The notes: generated from the letters alone by a model not told the origin. Positions 7,652 through 17,594 are shown, counted from the first letter of the stretch. The stretch: 64,000 bases of DNA from Octadecabacter sp. B2R22 (GCF_018861045.1 NZ_JAHKQJ010000007.1:1305408-1369407); one strand, 5' to 3'. A program made the numbers and translations.

Positions 7652-9094
7652 CTAAAGACCTTTTGCGCGATAGCTTTTGGCGACGCGGTCAATCGACACC
7701 AGATAGGCTGCCGTGCGTAGATCATGCACATCATCGCGGGCATGCCAAACCTCACGCATGGCTTGGTAGGCCGTGCGCATCGTGTCATCCAGCCCAGAAC
7801 GCACGAGTTCCAACTCGTCCGCGCCACGCAGATACTTGCCCTTAAAGTCCGGCGTCATCGACCATTGATCGCCCAGATGCTTGCTGAGGCGTTCAAGCTC
7901 TCCCACGATCAATTCGTGGCGGCTTTCTTCTTGGCGACGCTGCATGCGACCAAACCGGATGTGACTGAGGTTTTTGACCCATTCAAAATAGGACACCGTC
8001 ACACCGCCCGCGTTGGCATACATATCCGGAATGATAACCGTGCCCTTGTCTCGCAGGATATCATCGGCGCCCGCCGTAACCGGCCCGTTCGCGGCTTCAA
8101 TGATCAGCGGCGCTTTGATATTGGCGGCATTGGTCAGGTTGATGACCCCTTCGAGAGCAGCTGGGATCAGAATGTCGCAATCCTGCTCCAGAACCGACGC
8201 GCCGTCTTCAACATATGTCGCATCAGGGTAGCCCTTTACGCCACCGTGTTTGACGATCCATGCATGGACAGCTTCGACGTCGATCCCATTGGGATCAGAC
8301 AGGGCACCATCGCGTTCAATAATCCCCGTGATCAGGCTGCCGTCTTCTGAGCGCAGGAACGACGCGGCATGATAGCCCACGTTGCCCAACCCCTGAACGA
8401 CAACACGTTTACCGTCCAGCTTGCCCGAAAGGCCCGCCTTCTTGATGTCTTCCGGGTGGCGGAAGAATTCTTGAAGCGCATATTGCACGCCCCTCCCCGT
8501 TGCCTCGACGCGGCCCTGAATACCGCCGGCATTGGTCGGTTTACCTGTGACACAGGCCGCCGCATTGATGTCCGTCGTGTTCATGCGGCGATACTGATCC
8601 GCGATCCAAGCCATTTCACGTTCGCCCGTGCCCATATCCGGCGCAGGCACGTTTTGGGATGGGTGAATCAGATCGCGCTTGGCGAGCTCATAAGCGAAGC
8701 GGCGTGTAATCCGCTCCATCTCGTCCTCATTCCATTCGCGCGGGTCAATGCACAAGCCACCTTTGGATCCGCCAAAGGGCGTTTCGACCAATGCGCATTT
8801 GTAAGTCATCAAGGCGGCCAATGCCTCAACCTCGTTTTGGTTCACGCCCGTGGAAAAGCGAATGCCGCCTTTCACAGGTTCCATATGTTCGGAGTGCACG
8901 GAACGATAACCGGTAAACGTTTCAATCTTACCGCGCAGACGTACCCCGAAACGGACCGTGTAGGTCGCATTACAGACGCGGATTTTTTCTTCGAGCCCTA
9001 ACGGCAAGTCCATAAGCGCGACTGCGCGGTTAAACATAATATCAACGCTTTCGCGAAAAGAGGGTTCTTTCACGTGTTCAGTTTGGGTGCTCAC
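7652..9094 (-). CDS. Glu/Leu/Phe/Val dehydrogenase (NAD-linked glutamate dehydrogenase)
   Basis: 480 aa from GTG 9094, chosen because AAAGGA lies 6 bases upstream; an ATG at 9109 has no obvious ribosome site. Catalytic region GGSKGGLCIDP with the substrate lysine, PAPDMGTGEREMAW, and the nucleotide motif VQGLGNVGYHAA are seen directly. It interconverts glutamate and 2-oxoglutarate plus ammonium. Single gene, divergent from the tad-like set, ended by its own hairpin terminator. Its place beside sarcosine oxidase fits amino-nitrogen metabolism. Confidence 0.9.
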   Translation of the reverse strand: MSTQTEHVKEPSFRESVDIMFNRAVALMDLPLGLEEKIRVCNATYTVRFGVRLRGKIETFTGYRSVHSEHMEPVKGGIRFSTGVNQNEVEALAALMTYKCALVETPFGGSKGGLCIDPREWNEDEMERITRRFAYELAKRDLIHPSQNVPAPDMGTGEREMAWIADQYRRMNTTDINAAACVTGKPTNAGGIQGRVEATGRGVQYALQEFFRHPEDIKKAGLSGKLDGKRVVVQGLGNVGYHAASFLRSEDGSLITGIIERDGALSDPNGIDVEAVHAWIVKHGGVKGYPDATYVEDGASVLEQDCDILIPAALEGVINLTNAANIKAPLIIEAANGPVTAGADDILRDKGTVIIPDMYANAGGVTVSYFEWVKNLSHIRFGRMQRRQEESRHELIVGELERLSKHLGDQWSMTPDFKGKYLRGADELELVRSGLDDTMRTAYQAMREVWHARDDVHDLRTAAYLVSIDRVAKSYRAKGL

Positions 9095-9475
9095 GAGGGG
9101 TCCTTTCATGACTTATACACCGACCGCCTAAGCGGAAAATCCTGATGCCAGGTTAACCAACCTTGAGCGGTGAAATCAGCTTAACCACGATTCGCTTAAA
9201 AATTGGGCAATTTAATTTGGCGGTAAGAAATTTTCTGCCTGCCTCGTCAATCCAGAAGGCGGACGGTCCCAAACCGCCCCCCCACGGGCCATCCAATCGT
9301 CTTCGAACTGACGACAATCCGAGAAAAAGGGTTGAACCGTCCCAGAAATGGCGACGTGTTAACCAGTTGTCGCCGCAATTCGCCCTAATTCTGCCATTTG
9401 CCAATGTTCTAAGGACTTCAACCAGTAGGACGAGTCCGATTCCGCATTTCGCGTCGGGGCTTTGAGGATAATGAG
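9095..9475. other. Intergenic region, divergent gdh / tadG-like
   Basis: About 380 bases without a convincing gene. The gdh-proximal part is AT-rich; GAGG lies 8 bases before the tadG-like ATG. It presumably holds both promoters. No clear palindrome or RNA motif was recognised. Confidence 0.5.
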
Positions 9476-11362
9476 ATGAAACATATGTTAAACCCAATCA
9501 AAACGACCCAAAACGCCGTGTCACGGCATCTTGGACGTTTCCGCAAAGACGACGAAGGCGCGATGATCATCTTCTCGCTGATTTTGTTTGTGTTGATTTT
9601 GACATTTGGCGGCATGGCCGTTGACTTGATGCGCTTCGAGACAACGCGTGCAAAACTGCAAGCCACATTGGACCGCGCGACACTTGCTGCTGCGGACCTC
9701 GATCAGACGGAAGCACCCGCCGATATTGTTATCGACTATTTCACCAAGGCTGGAATGATCGACTTCTTGGACGGCGACCCGATCGTCGAAGAGGGCATCA
9801 ACTACCGTGTTGTAACAGCCAACGCCAAAGTTGACATGCCACTGTTTTTCTTTGACCTACCCAACGTCTTTTTGACCCCGTTTAACGCCGGCCTGTCGAC
9901 TTTCACCGTTGTGGGTGCCTCCACTGCCGAAGAACGTGTGACCGACGTCGAAGTGTCCCTTATTTTGGACGTCTCCGGCTCAATGTCGCGCAACGAACGT
10001 ATCGAGAACCTGCGCCCAGCGGCACGTACATTTGTGTCGACCGTATTGGCAAACAACACCAATGCGCCAAACGGGCTGATCACAATATCCATCGTTCCAT
10101 ACTCTGCGGTTGTGAACCCTGGGCAGGATATCATTAACACCGGTAATCTGCTTATCGATCGCACTCATCACTATTCAACGTGCCCATTGTTCGAAAATGA
10201 CGCGCTCTTTGAAACAACTGAGCTTGATCTGGATTTCGCTTACCCGCACGTGGCGCACTTTGACCCTGATTGGTATTCTTCCGACGCTGAGCCGATTGGG
10301 AATCCATGGTGCCACGACCACGAGAATGATATGAACGCCATCGTTCCGCTGTCGACAGACGAAGACCTGTTGCATGACGCGATTGATGCCCTTGAACCAT
10401 ATGGCAACACGGCCATTGATATGGGCATGAAGTGGGGCGTCGCCCTGCTTGACCCAAGCACACAGGCCATCGTGACTGCACTGGCGGCTGACAGCGATTC
10501 AAGTGTTCCAGCCATCGCGGACGGTCGCCCTCAAGCCCACGACCAGGGCGACATCGCAAAAGTCATCGTTCTGATGACCGACGGCTCGAACACGCAGCAG
10601 TACGACCTGTATGATCGCTTCAAGAACAACATGTCTTATATCTGGTTTGACCTCGACAACTACCAGACAGATTACGAAGACATGAATCTTGAGGACGTCC
10701 ACCGCAGCTACATTTCTGTCCAGTACGATGGACTTAGAACGCCATATTACTATGAGGACGACCGTTTCTACGTCGGCACGAACTCCAACTCGACACGTTT
10801 TAGAACCTATCCGCAGGGTTTCTCGTCTAACGCCGAATACGTTGCCGCGCGGGAAGCTGGATCTATCCTCACGACCGTCGAAGGCATGGGGAACCGCTAT
10901 ACAAACAACGTCCACCAAGCGTCTTGGCAGGAGCTGTTTGCGACGTGGGAATACAACCGCGTAAACAACGACCTGCTGTCTCGTGCGAAAAGCCATGGCG
11001 CTATTCCGAACAGTGCAGGTACGGCCTGGGCACGCGACGAATACGGTAACTACCTATACGATGCATACGGTGACCCTATTGTGATTTACTATGCCGACTA
11101 CAACGACGCAGATTCCTCAATCGACTACGATATCGTAGATAGCGGCGAGGCAGATGATCGCCTGTCCGACATCTGTGAGGCAGCACGCGATCAAGGCATC
11201 ATTATCTATACAGTTGCGTTTGAAGCGCCATACGGCGGCCAGACAGCGCTTTCGGATTGTGCCAGCTCTCCGAGCCACTACTTCGATGTGGACGGCGCAG
11301 ACATCACCGATGCGTTCTCCTCTATCGCGTCTGACATTCGCGCTCTCAAATTGACCCAGTAA
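9476..11362 (+). CDS. TadG-like pilus/surface protein with vWA domain
   Basis: 628 aa, ATG 9476 with GAGG 8 bases upstream. One N-terminal membrane segment (about residues 29-48) preceded by FRKDDEGA, as in TadE/TadG prepilin-like proteins, then a von Willebrand A domain whose MIDAS motif DVSGSMS is at residues 165-171. A long insertion rich in Tyr, Asp and Asn follows (about 385-540). TadG-type proteins act in Flp/Tad pilus assembly or surface attachment. The following two genes are TadE-like, so the three likely form one operon. No other tad gene (cpaF, tadB/C) is in the window, so the set is an accessory cluster. Confidence 0.8.
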   Translation: MKHMLNPIKTTQNAVSRHLGRFRKDDEGAMIIFSLILFVLILTFGGMAVDLMRFETTRAKLQATLDRATLAAADLDQTEAPADIVIDYFTKAGMIDFLDGDPIVEEGINYRVVTANAKVDMPLFFFDLPNVFLTPFNAGLSTFTVVGASTAEERVTDVEVSLILDVSGSMSRNERIENLRPAARTFVSTVLANNTNAPNGLITISIVPYSAVVNPGQDIINTGNLLIDRTHHYSTCPLFENDALFETTELDLDFAYPHVAHFDPDWYSSDAEPIGNPWCHDHENDMNAIVPLSTDEDLLHDAIDALEPYGNTAIDMGMKWGVALLDPSTQAIVTALAADSDSSVPAIADGRPQAHDQGDIAKVIVLMTDGSNTQQYDLYDRFKNNMSYIWFDLDNYQTDYEDMNLEDVHRSYISVQYDGLRTPYYYEDDRFYVGTNSNSTRFRTYPQGFSSNAEYVAAREAGSILTTVEGMGNRYTNNVHQASWQELFATWEYNRVNNDLLSRAKSHGAIPNSAGTAWARDEYGNYLYDAYGDPIVIYYADYNDADSSIDYDIVDSGEADDRLSDICEAARDQGIIIYTVAFEAPYGGQTALSDCASSPSHYFDVDGADITDAFSSIASDIRALKLTQ

Positions 11363-11373
11363 GGACCACTGTG

Positions 11374-11946
11374 ATGACACATGGTTTCACTTCAATTGGA
11401 CGTTTCCTTCGGGGATTCCGCCGCGGCGAAGACGGCGGACCAACGATCGAATTTTGCATCATGTTCATCCCGTTCATGATCCTGACGATTTCGGCGTTCG
11501 AACTCGGCCTGCTGACAACCCGTCACGTGATGCTTGAACGCGGCTTGGATATGGCTATCCGAGAAGTCCGCTTGAACACGGGTAGCATCATCGACGAGGA
11601 TGATTTGAAAGTCATGGTATGCAATGCTGCCGGCCTTATCCCTGTATGCACCGATAGACTGCGTCTGGAGATGGTCACAGTCGATCTGCGAACAACCAAT
11701 GGTGTAGGCGCAGGTAAAGTAGACCCCGTTCCAGAATGCATCGACAGTTCCGATCCCTTTGCGCGCGATATCGAGTTTAACAATGGTCTTCCGAACCAAA
11801 TGATGTTCGTGCGCGCCTGCGCCCGCGCCGCACCTATGTTCCCAGACTACGGGCTTGGTTGGTTTCTGTCGCGCATGGCCGACGACGACAGTGACCGCTA
11901 CTACCGCCTAGTTGCGACGTCAGCCTTCGTGATGGAGCCGCTCTAA
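11374..11946 (+). CDS. TadE-like pilus protein
   Basis: 190 aa from ATG 11374 (AAGGA 8 bases upstream); a GTG three bases earlier is possible. Short basic N-terminus, then FRRGEDGGPTIEFCIMFIPF and a single membrane helix (about residues 24-46), the TadE signature with the conserved Glu. The rest is periplasmic with four Cys. Lies 11 bases after the vWA gene. Confidence 0.78.
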   Translation: MTHGFTSIGRFLRGFRRGEDGGPTIEFCIMFIPFMILTISAFELGLLTTRHVMLERGLDMAIREVRLNTGSIIDEDDLKVMVCNAAGLIPVCTDRLRLEMVTVDLRTTNGVGAGKVDPVPECIDSSDPFARDIEFNNGLPNQMMFVRACARAAPMFPDYGLGWFLSRMADDDSDRYYRLVATSAFVMEPL

Positions 11947-11947
11947 C

Positions 11948-12547
11948 ATGTTGAAGTTCATCAAAAATCGCTTAGCCAAGTTGCGGCGCGACGATGAAGG
12001 ATCTGTCGTCATTGAATCGGTGATCATGTTTCCGACGCTGTTTGTGGTCGTCATGGCAACATTCGTTTTCTTCGACGCGTTTCGAAATCAGTCCATCAAT
12101 CTAAAGGCCAACTATACGATCGCGGACTCACTGAGCCGTCAAACGGACTACATCACCAATACGTTTATGACGAATACATGGCTAATGCACCGTTTCCTCA
12201 CGTCGTCTCCAAACCTGACGCGCCTGCGTATAAGCGTGATCGACTACGATGCCGATACAGACTCGCACAGCGTTGTCTGGTCCCGCGCCAAAGGCGGTGG
12301 AGACGATTATAACGACACCTCAATTGCAACGATCGGTTTGGTCAAAACCGACATCCCGATCATGCCAAACAACGAGATTCTCATCGTTGTGCAAACCTCA
12401 GTTGACTTTGCGCCCTACTACGCAATCGGCCTTGAGGGGTTCACCTTTGAGAACACCACCTATACCCGCCACCGTTGGTCGCCAAATAACCTATGTTACA
12501 GCGTCAACGGCACGGACAGCGGTCGTATTTGCCCAGGCGACAGCTAA
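11948..12547 (+). CDS. TadE-like pilus protein
   Basis: 199 aa, ATG one base after the previous stop, so translationally linked. N-terminus LRRDDEGSVVIESVIMFPTL plus a membrane helix (about residues 19-42) repeats the TadE pattern of its neighbour, including the helix Glu. C-terminal periplasmic domain ends with two Cys (NNLCYSV, RICPGDS). Probably a partner pseudopilin-like protein of the vWA protein. Confidence 0.75.
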   Translation: MLKFIKNRLAKLRRDDEGSVVIESVIMFPTLFVVVMATFVFFDAFRNQSINLKANYTIADSLSRQTDYITNTFMTNTWLMHRFLTSSPNLTRLRISVIDYDADTDSHSVVWSRAKGGGDDYNDTSIATIGLVKTDIPIMPNNEILIVVQTSVDFAPYYAIGLEGFTFENTTYTRHRWSPNNLCYSVNGTDSGRICPGDS

Positions 12548-12576
12548 AACCGATAGATTGGTCTGGTGTGGTGTGC

Positions 12577-13044
12577 TTATCGCTGAACGCGAAGCGCGAT
12601 CTGTTCGGCCATAAAGCGGGCTGAACCAGACGGCGTGACGCCGCCCACGCCGATACGCTTTGAATACCGCCACCACAGGCCGGGTGCCCAAGCGCGCTCG
12701 CCACTTTCGCGAAGGCGCAATACAAATCCGTGCGACGGTTTGAAGGCGAATGCACCACGGTCAATCGCTGCAATGTTATCAAGCCGCGTCAGGACATGAC
12801 CCGTTGTATCGCGCAGGTCTGTTTCGGTCAGGACCAGCCCAACCAAAGTCGCGCGGCGCAGTCGTTCGGCGACAACCAGTGCCCCTGCGCCGAGCAGGAC
12901 AAGGAATAACTGCCACCCAAAAGAAGGCGGCTGCTTGAACGCCAGCAAGATCAACAGCGCGCCAAGGGCAAAAACCGTCCCGTAAGCGAAAATTCGACGC
13001 CCTGCCGAGGCAGAAAGGGTCGCGATGGGGTCTTGTTCTGACAT
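12577..13044 (-). CDS. Small two-helix membrane protein, unknown function
   Basis: 155 aa from ATG 13044 (GGAGG 5 bases upstream). Two hydrophobic helices lie at about residues 18-35 and 44-60, followed by a soluble PH-like region (LVLTETDLRDTTGHVLTRLD). No family name recognised. Convergent with the TadE-like gene. Function not assignable. Confidence 0.7.
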   Translation of the reverse strand: MSEQDPIATLSASAGRRIFAYGTVFALGALLILLAFKQPPSFGWQLFLVLLGAGALVVAERLRRATLVGLVLTETDLRDTTGHVLTRLDNIAAIDRGAFAFKPSHGFVLRLRESGERAWAPGLWWRYSKRIGVGGVTPSGSARFMAEQIALRVQR

Positions 13045-13100
13045 GTTTGCCTCCATTGGATCGCTTCCCTTTAAAGCTGCAAGGCGCCCAAGAAAAGCGA

Positions 13101-13307
13101 TTAGCGTGGTGGCACGACCTCATAACCCGGTTCTTCGGGCTCATTATCGTCTATTTCAGCTGGAAAACCCGGTGCGGTGATATTGAGCCCAGTGACCGCA
13201 TCGGTATCAAGATCATGCACACGTAGATCAAACCCGTTGCGCAAAATGGCCCCCGCGAGCTTTCCGCCAACTTATCCCAATCCAATAAATCCAACTTTCA
13301 TCGTCAT
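13101..13307 (-). pseudogene. Decayed 3-hydroxyisobutyrate-dehydrogenase-like gene
   Basis: Read from ATG 13307 (or 13301), the frame gives MTMKVGFIGLG, then TAA (13272-13274), then VGGKLAGAILRNGFDLRVHD, the glycine-rich NAD(P) fingerprint of the 6-phosphogluconate/3-hydroxyisobutyrate dehydrogenase family. The frame then jumps after about 40 residues to a Pro/Glu-rich C-terminal-like tail (APGFPAEIDDNEPEEPGY) ending at 13101. A premature stop at the conserved GxGxxG Asn position and loss of the roughly 250-residue core mark it as a pseudogene with internal deletion. Confidence 0.7.
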
Positions 13308-13527
13308 CTCCCTTGTTTCCCCATTGCTCGAATGTCACCGGAGTCACCTCTGCTCTAAACGCGGCTCTTCACACCCTGCCCACAAATAAATCCGCTTGCC
13401 GAGATTGGTTCACATCTGCCACGCACACCTACAATCATGTGCGGCGAAGCCGCGCCGCCCGACGACTGCGCACCTTGTTCACACGCACGTGCACATCTAT
13501 GGTCTGGCCAACTTTATCGGATACCTT

Positions 13528-13806
13528 ATGCGTTTGACTGCCTTCCTGTTGATGACCCTGTCCGCTTGCACCCAATTTCCGGAGCTTGACGGCACAATCG
13601 CGCCCGAACTGGTGCAGGGCGCAGCACCCGATCTGATCCCCCTTGGGCCACTTTTATTGCAAGCAGAAGCCGCTGATCAGGGCGCCGCTGAGGTCGAAAC
13701 AGAAATTTCGCCGCGCCTTGCAAACCTGCGCGGGCGCGCAGCGGGCTTGCGTGGGCCCGTCATTGCGCCTGCCATTCGCGCGAGAATGCTGCGCGGTGTG
13801 CGTTGA
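13528..13806 (+). CDS. Small lipoprotein, unknown function
   Basis: 92 aa from ATG 13528, chosen because a lipoprotein signal starts there (MRLTAFLLMTLSAC, C14); the upstream open frame is probably untranslated. The mature part is Ala/Glu-rich with an Arg-rich C-terminus (RLANLRGRAAGLRG). No domain recognised. Lies 70 bases before hom. Confidence 0.6.
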   Translation: MRLTAFLLMTLSACTQFPELDGTIAPELVQGAAPDLIPLGPLLLQAEAADQGAAEVETEISPRLANLRGRAAGLRGPVIAPAIRARMLRGVR

Positions 13807-13877
13807 AGTCTTGCCCCGCTCGCGCTAACAGGCTGTAAATCACCGCTTCGGCCAATCTTCTTAAAAGGACGCCCGTT

Positions 13878-15164
13878 ATGACCACTCCTCTTCGTCTTGG
13901 TATCGCTGGCCTTGGAACTGTTGGCGTGGGTGTTGTGCGTATCATTCGCCAGCACGCAGCCCTGCTTGAGGCACGAACTGGGCGCTCCATTGCGATTTCA
14001 GCCGTGTCCGCGCGATCAAAAGACAAAGACCGCGGTGTGCCGCTGACTGATTACGCATGGGAAGACGACCCCGTCGCACTGGCAAAACGTGATGACGTTG
14101 ATGTCTTTGTTGAACTCATGGGCGGCGACGAAGGCCCTGCCAAAGACGCCACAGAAGCGGCGATCGCGGCAGGCAAAGATGTGGTCACTGCAAACAAAGC
14201 CATGCTCGCCCACCACGGTCAGGCCTTGGCCGAAGCCGCCGAAGCCGCTGGCAAAGTCATTCGCTACGAAGCCGCCGTCGCTGGCGGCATCCCCGTGATG
14301 AAAGCCCTGACCGAAGGTCTGGCGGGCAATGACATCAGCCGTGTTATGGGTGTGATGAACGGCACCTGTAACTACATCCTCACCCAGATGCAGGCGACCC
14401 GTCAGGGCTACAATGCGCTTTTTGATGAGGCCGACAAGCTCGGCTACCTCGAAGCAGACCCAAATCTGGATGTTGGCGGTATTGATGCTGGCCACAAACT
14501 GGCGCTGTTGTCTTCGGTTGCGTTTGGCACACAAGTTGATTTCGATGCGGTCGAACTTGAAGGCATTCAGGCGATCACCCTTGAGGACATCGACGCGGCC
14601 CACGACATGGGGTTCCGTATCAAACTGCTTGGTGTAGCCCAGATGACGGGCCGCGGCCTTGAACAACGGATGTCTCCATGTCTCGTTCCAGCAAGCTCGC
14701 CTCTAGGGCAACTTGAAGGCGGCACCAATATGGTGGTTATCGAAGGCGACAGCGTAGGCCAAATCGTATTGCGCGGTGCAGGCGCGGGCGAAGGCCCAAC
14801 CGCCAGTGCTGTGATGTCTGATGTCATTGATATCGCACGTGGCTTGCGTCTGGCGACCTTTGGCCAACCGGCCACAACCCTTCGTAAGGCGCGCCCTGCG
14901 AAAGCAGCCGTTCCCGCGCCCTACTATCTGCGCTTCCAGCTCGTCGACAAACCCGGTGCGCTTGCGAAAGTGGCTGCGGTCTTGGGCGATGCCGGTGTCT
15001 CTATCGATCGGATGCGCCAATACGGCCATGCCGACACGGCAGCGCCTGTGTTGATCGTCACCCACAAAGTCACCCGCACAGCCTTGGACGAAGCCCTTAG
15101 CGCAATGGACAAATCCGTTGTGCAAGGTGACCCCGTCGCCATTCGCATCGAAGAAGTCGAATAG
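13878..15164 (+). CDS. hom: Homoserine dehydrogenase
   Basis: 428 aa, ATG with AAAAGGA 8 bases upstream. NAD(P) fingerprint GIAGLGTVGVG at the start, catalytic-domain motifs VTANKAMLAHHG, GGIPVMKAL and VMNGTCNYIL, and a C-terminal ACT domain (residues about 345-428, FQLVDKPGALAKVAAVLGDA) that binds threonine. It reduces aspartate semialdehyde to homoserine for threonine and methionine synthesis. Length is standard. Confidence 0.95.
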   Translation: MTTPLRLGIAGLGTVGVGVVRIIRQHAALLEARTGRSIAISAVSARSKDKDRGVPLTDYAWEDDPVALAKRDDVDVFVELMGGDEGPAKDATEAAIAAGKDVVTANKAMLAHHGQALAEAAEAAGKVIRYEAAVAGGIPVMKALTEGLAGNDISRVMGVMNGTCNYILTQMQATRQGYNALFDEADKLGYLEADPNLDVGGIDAGHKLALLSSVAFGTQVDFDAVELEGIQAITLEDIDAAHDMGFRIKLLGVAQMTGRGLEQRMSPCLVPASSPLGQLEGGTNMVVIEGDSVGQIVLRGAGAGEGPTASAVMSDVIDIARGLRLATFGQPATTLRKARPAKAAVPAPYYLRFQLVDKPGALAKVAAVLGDAGVSIDRMRQYGHADTAAPVLIVTHKVTRTALDEALSAMDKSVVQGDPVAIRIEEVE

Positions 15165-15195
15165 CGTTACCCGCAATTGCTGCTAGTGTGAGGGC

Positions 15196-16416
15196 ATGAA
15201 GACCGCCCTCACCCGCAATATCACGCTCTATCGCTGGTCACGTTTCTTGCGCAGCTTGACCTTTTGGCAAGCCGTTTGGTTTCTGTATTTTCAAGACATC
15301 CTGTCGGGCGCTCAAGCGATATTGCTTTATGCCGTCTATGACGTTGCGACGACGCTGCTGGAGGTCCCGTCTGGCTACATGTCGGATCGGTTGGGGCGCC
15401 GTTTTACTCTGATCGCCAGCGCCTGCGCGGCAGTTACAGGCACCGCTTTACTGGCGATAGGCGACAGTTTTGTGGTTTTCGCTTTGGGGCAGGTCTTGAT
15501 TGGTATGGGCGCTGCTTTTGCAAGCGGCACGGATGAAGCCATGCTTTACGAAAGTCTGGCCGCGATTGACCGCGCCGACGAGGTTGAGACCCAAGAAGTG
15601 ATCGCGTGGCGGTATTCTTTCATTGCCCTCGCCGTGTCTGCGGTCACCGGCGGCGTATTGGCGTTGATCTCGCCCGCTTTACCGTTCGGAGCCAGCGCAG
15701 TCGCGCTGCTGGGCCTGATCTGGGTCACGTTGCGATTTGTTGAGCCACCGCGCGAAACGGCCATGGCTGAAGGCGCGGAGCTGCTGCGTGTGTCCCATCT
15801 GGGCGCGAACTTTCGTAATCCAGTCCTGCTATGGTTCTTTGCACTCACCGTGCTGATGTATGGGTTCAGCCATTTGCCATTTGTGTTTGGCCAACCGTTT
15901 ATCCTTGCGACACTCAATGACATCGGGTTCGCAGCATCCGCGCCGTTGGTCAGCGGGGTCATCACTGCCTTAATGATGGGCATTTCCGTCATTGCGTCGT
16001 TGTTCGCCCTGCGTCTGCGCCGTGCGTTCGGCCTACCCCTTCTCTTGTTGGCGGCCTTTGGCCTACAAATCGCGATATCCGGCGTCATGGCTTTGACCGA
16101 AAGTGCGATCGTGTTGGTGTTCTTAATGCTGCGCATGGTGCCCGATGCCTTATCGCGCCCGTTCATTTTGGGTCGCATTCAACCCCTGCTGAGCGATGAC
16201 AGTCGTGCAACTTGGCTGTCTCTCAAAAGTTTCGTGGGGAGATTAGCCTTTGCATCCGCTTTATGGATCGGTGCGATCAATGCAAACGACGTAGGGCAAC
16301 TGCCCTATGCGGACATTCGAGCCATCCTCAGCGTGGCTGTGTTGATCGGCCTAATCGCCCTGACTGGCCTCGCGATGTCGGCACGCAGGATCGAAATTGA
16401 GGCGCCAGAGAAATAG
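15196..16416 (+). CDS. MFS transporter
   Basis: 406 aa with about 12 hydrophobic helices and the MFS loop motif SGYMSDRLGRRFTL between helices 2 and 3. Substrate cannot be told from sequence. Lies 31 bases after hom on the same strand. Resembles the broad drug/solute efflux branch. Confidence 0.82.
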   Translation: MKTALTRNITLYRWSRFLRSLTFWQAVWFLYFQDILSGAQAILLYAVYDVATTLLEVPSGYMSDRLGRRFTLIASACAAVTGTALLAIGDSFVVFALGQVLIGMGAAFASGTDEAMLYESLAAIDRADEVETQEVIAWRYSFIALAVSAVTGGVLALISPALPFGASAVALLGLIWVTLRFVEPPRETAMAEGAELLRVSHLGANFRNPVLLWFFALTVLMYGFSHLPFVFGQPFILATLNDIGFAASAPLVSGVITALMMGISVIASLFALRLRRAFGLPLLLLAAFGLQIAISGVMALTESAIVLVFLMLRMVPDALSRPFILGRIQPLLSDDSRATWLSLKSFVGRLAFASALWIGAINANDVGQLPYADIRAILSVAVLIGLIALTGLAMSARRIEIEAPEK

Positions 16417-16497
16417 CCGCCAGGTGTTAGCGCTCACAGTGTTGCATCTGCCTAAGGCAACCCGATAAGCCGACAGGAACAAACAAAGGATCTTTTC

Positions 16498-17457
16498 ATG
16501 CCAATTGCTGATTTTAATGACCGTATGCTTTCCCTTGGCCTTGCCCGTGTTTCCGAGGCCGCGGCCTTGGCCAGCGCGACCCTCATCGGGCGCGGTGACG
16601 AAAAAGCCGCCGACCAAGCGGCAGTTAACGCCATGCGCGAGCAGCTCAACAAGCTCGACATTGCGGGCGTGGTTGTCATCGGCGAAGGCGAACGCGACGA
16701 AGCACCGATGTTGTTCATCGGCGAAGAAGTCGGATCAGGCAAAGGCCCGGGTGTTGATATTGCGCTGGACCCGCTGGAAGGCACGACACTCACAGCAAAA
16801 GACATGCCAAACGCATTGACCGTGATCGCCATGGGCCCGCGCGGATCGATGTTGCACGCACCTGACGTCTATATGGACAAACTGGCAATTGGCCCGGGCT
16901 TTCGCGACGGCGTCGTGACCATGGACATGTCCCCAAGCGAGCGTGTTTCAGCACTTGCAGCGGCTAAAGGGTGTTCGACCGATGATATTACAGTCTGCGT
17001 TTTGGAACGCCCCCGCCACGAAGCGATGATCGCCGAACTGCGCGGCACTGGCGCTGCCATTCGCCTGATCACAGACGGAGACGTTGCTGGCGTAATGCAC
17101 TGCGCTGAATCTGCCACGACAGGTATCGACATGTACATGGGCAGCGGCGGCGCACCCGAAGGCGTTCTGGCGGCTGCGGCACTGAAATGCATGGGCGGGC
17201 AGATGTTTGGCAAACTCTTGTTCCGCAATGACGATGAACGTGGTCGCGCAACGAAGGCTGGCATCACCAACTTTGACCGAGTCTACACTCGTGATGACAT
17301 GGTGACGTCTGACGTGATTTTTGCAGCTACGGGCGTGACTGATGGATCCCTATTGCAGGGCATCAAACGCGAGCCAGGTTTCTTGACGGCCGAAACGATC
17401 CTGATGCGATCCAAAACGGGTTCCGTGCGCCGCATGACATATCGCAACCCTGTTTAA
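16498..17457 (+). CDS. glpX: Class II fructose-1,6-bisphosphatase
   Basis: 319 aa, ATG with AAAGGA 8 bases before it. Metal and phosphate-binding motifs GEGERDEAPMLFIGEEVG and DPLEGTTLTAKD identify GlpX. It hydrolyses fructose-1,6-bisphosphate in gluconeogenesis. Standard length. Followed by a perfect hairpin at 17491. Confidence 0.95.
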   Translation: MPIADFNDRMLSLGLARVSEAAALASATLIGRGDEKAADQAAVNAMREQLNKLDIAGVVVIGEGERDEAPMLFIGEEVGSGKGPGVDIALDPLEGTTLTAKDMPNALTVIAMGPRGSMLHAPDVYMDKLAIGPGFRDGVVTMDMSPSERVSALAAAKGCSTDDITVCVLERPRHEAMIAELRGTGAAIRLITDGDVAGVMHCAESATTGIDMYMGSGGAPEGVLAAAALKCMGGQMFGKLLFRNDDERGRATKAGITNFDRVYTRDDMVTSDVIFAATGVTDGSLLQGIKREPGFLTAETILMRSKTGSVRRMTYRNPV

Positions 17458-17490
17458 GATCTGACGATCTGCGCTTGCAGCGGGCGGGTG

Positions 17491-17515
17491 GCCCGAAATT
17501 CTACGAATTTCGGGC
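17491..17515. repeat. Perfect 10-bp hairpin after glpX (REP-like / terminator)
   Basis: GCCCGAAATT, loop CTACG, AATTTCGGGC. Followed by GCAGCCTTCGGCGAGGATA, a context that, from memory, recurs between genes in Roseobacter genomes. No T-run, so it is more likely a REP-type element or processing stem than a simple terminator. Confidence 0.55.
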
Positions 17516-17594
17516 AGCCTTCGGCGAGGATACTTAAGAACCAAAGAAGATGGGACGTGGCGAATCTGGCAACAGGAGCTTAGGATTGGCTGCG

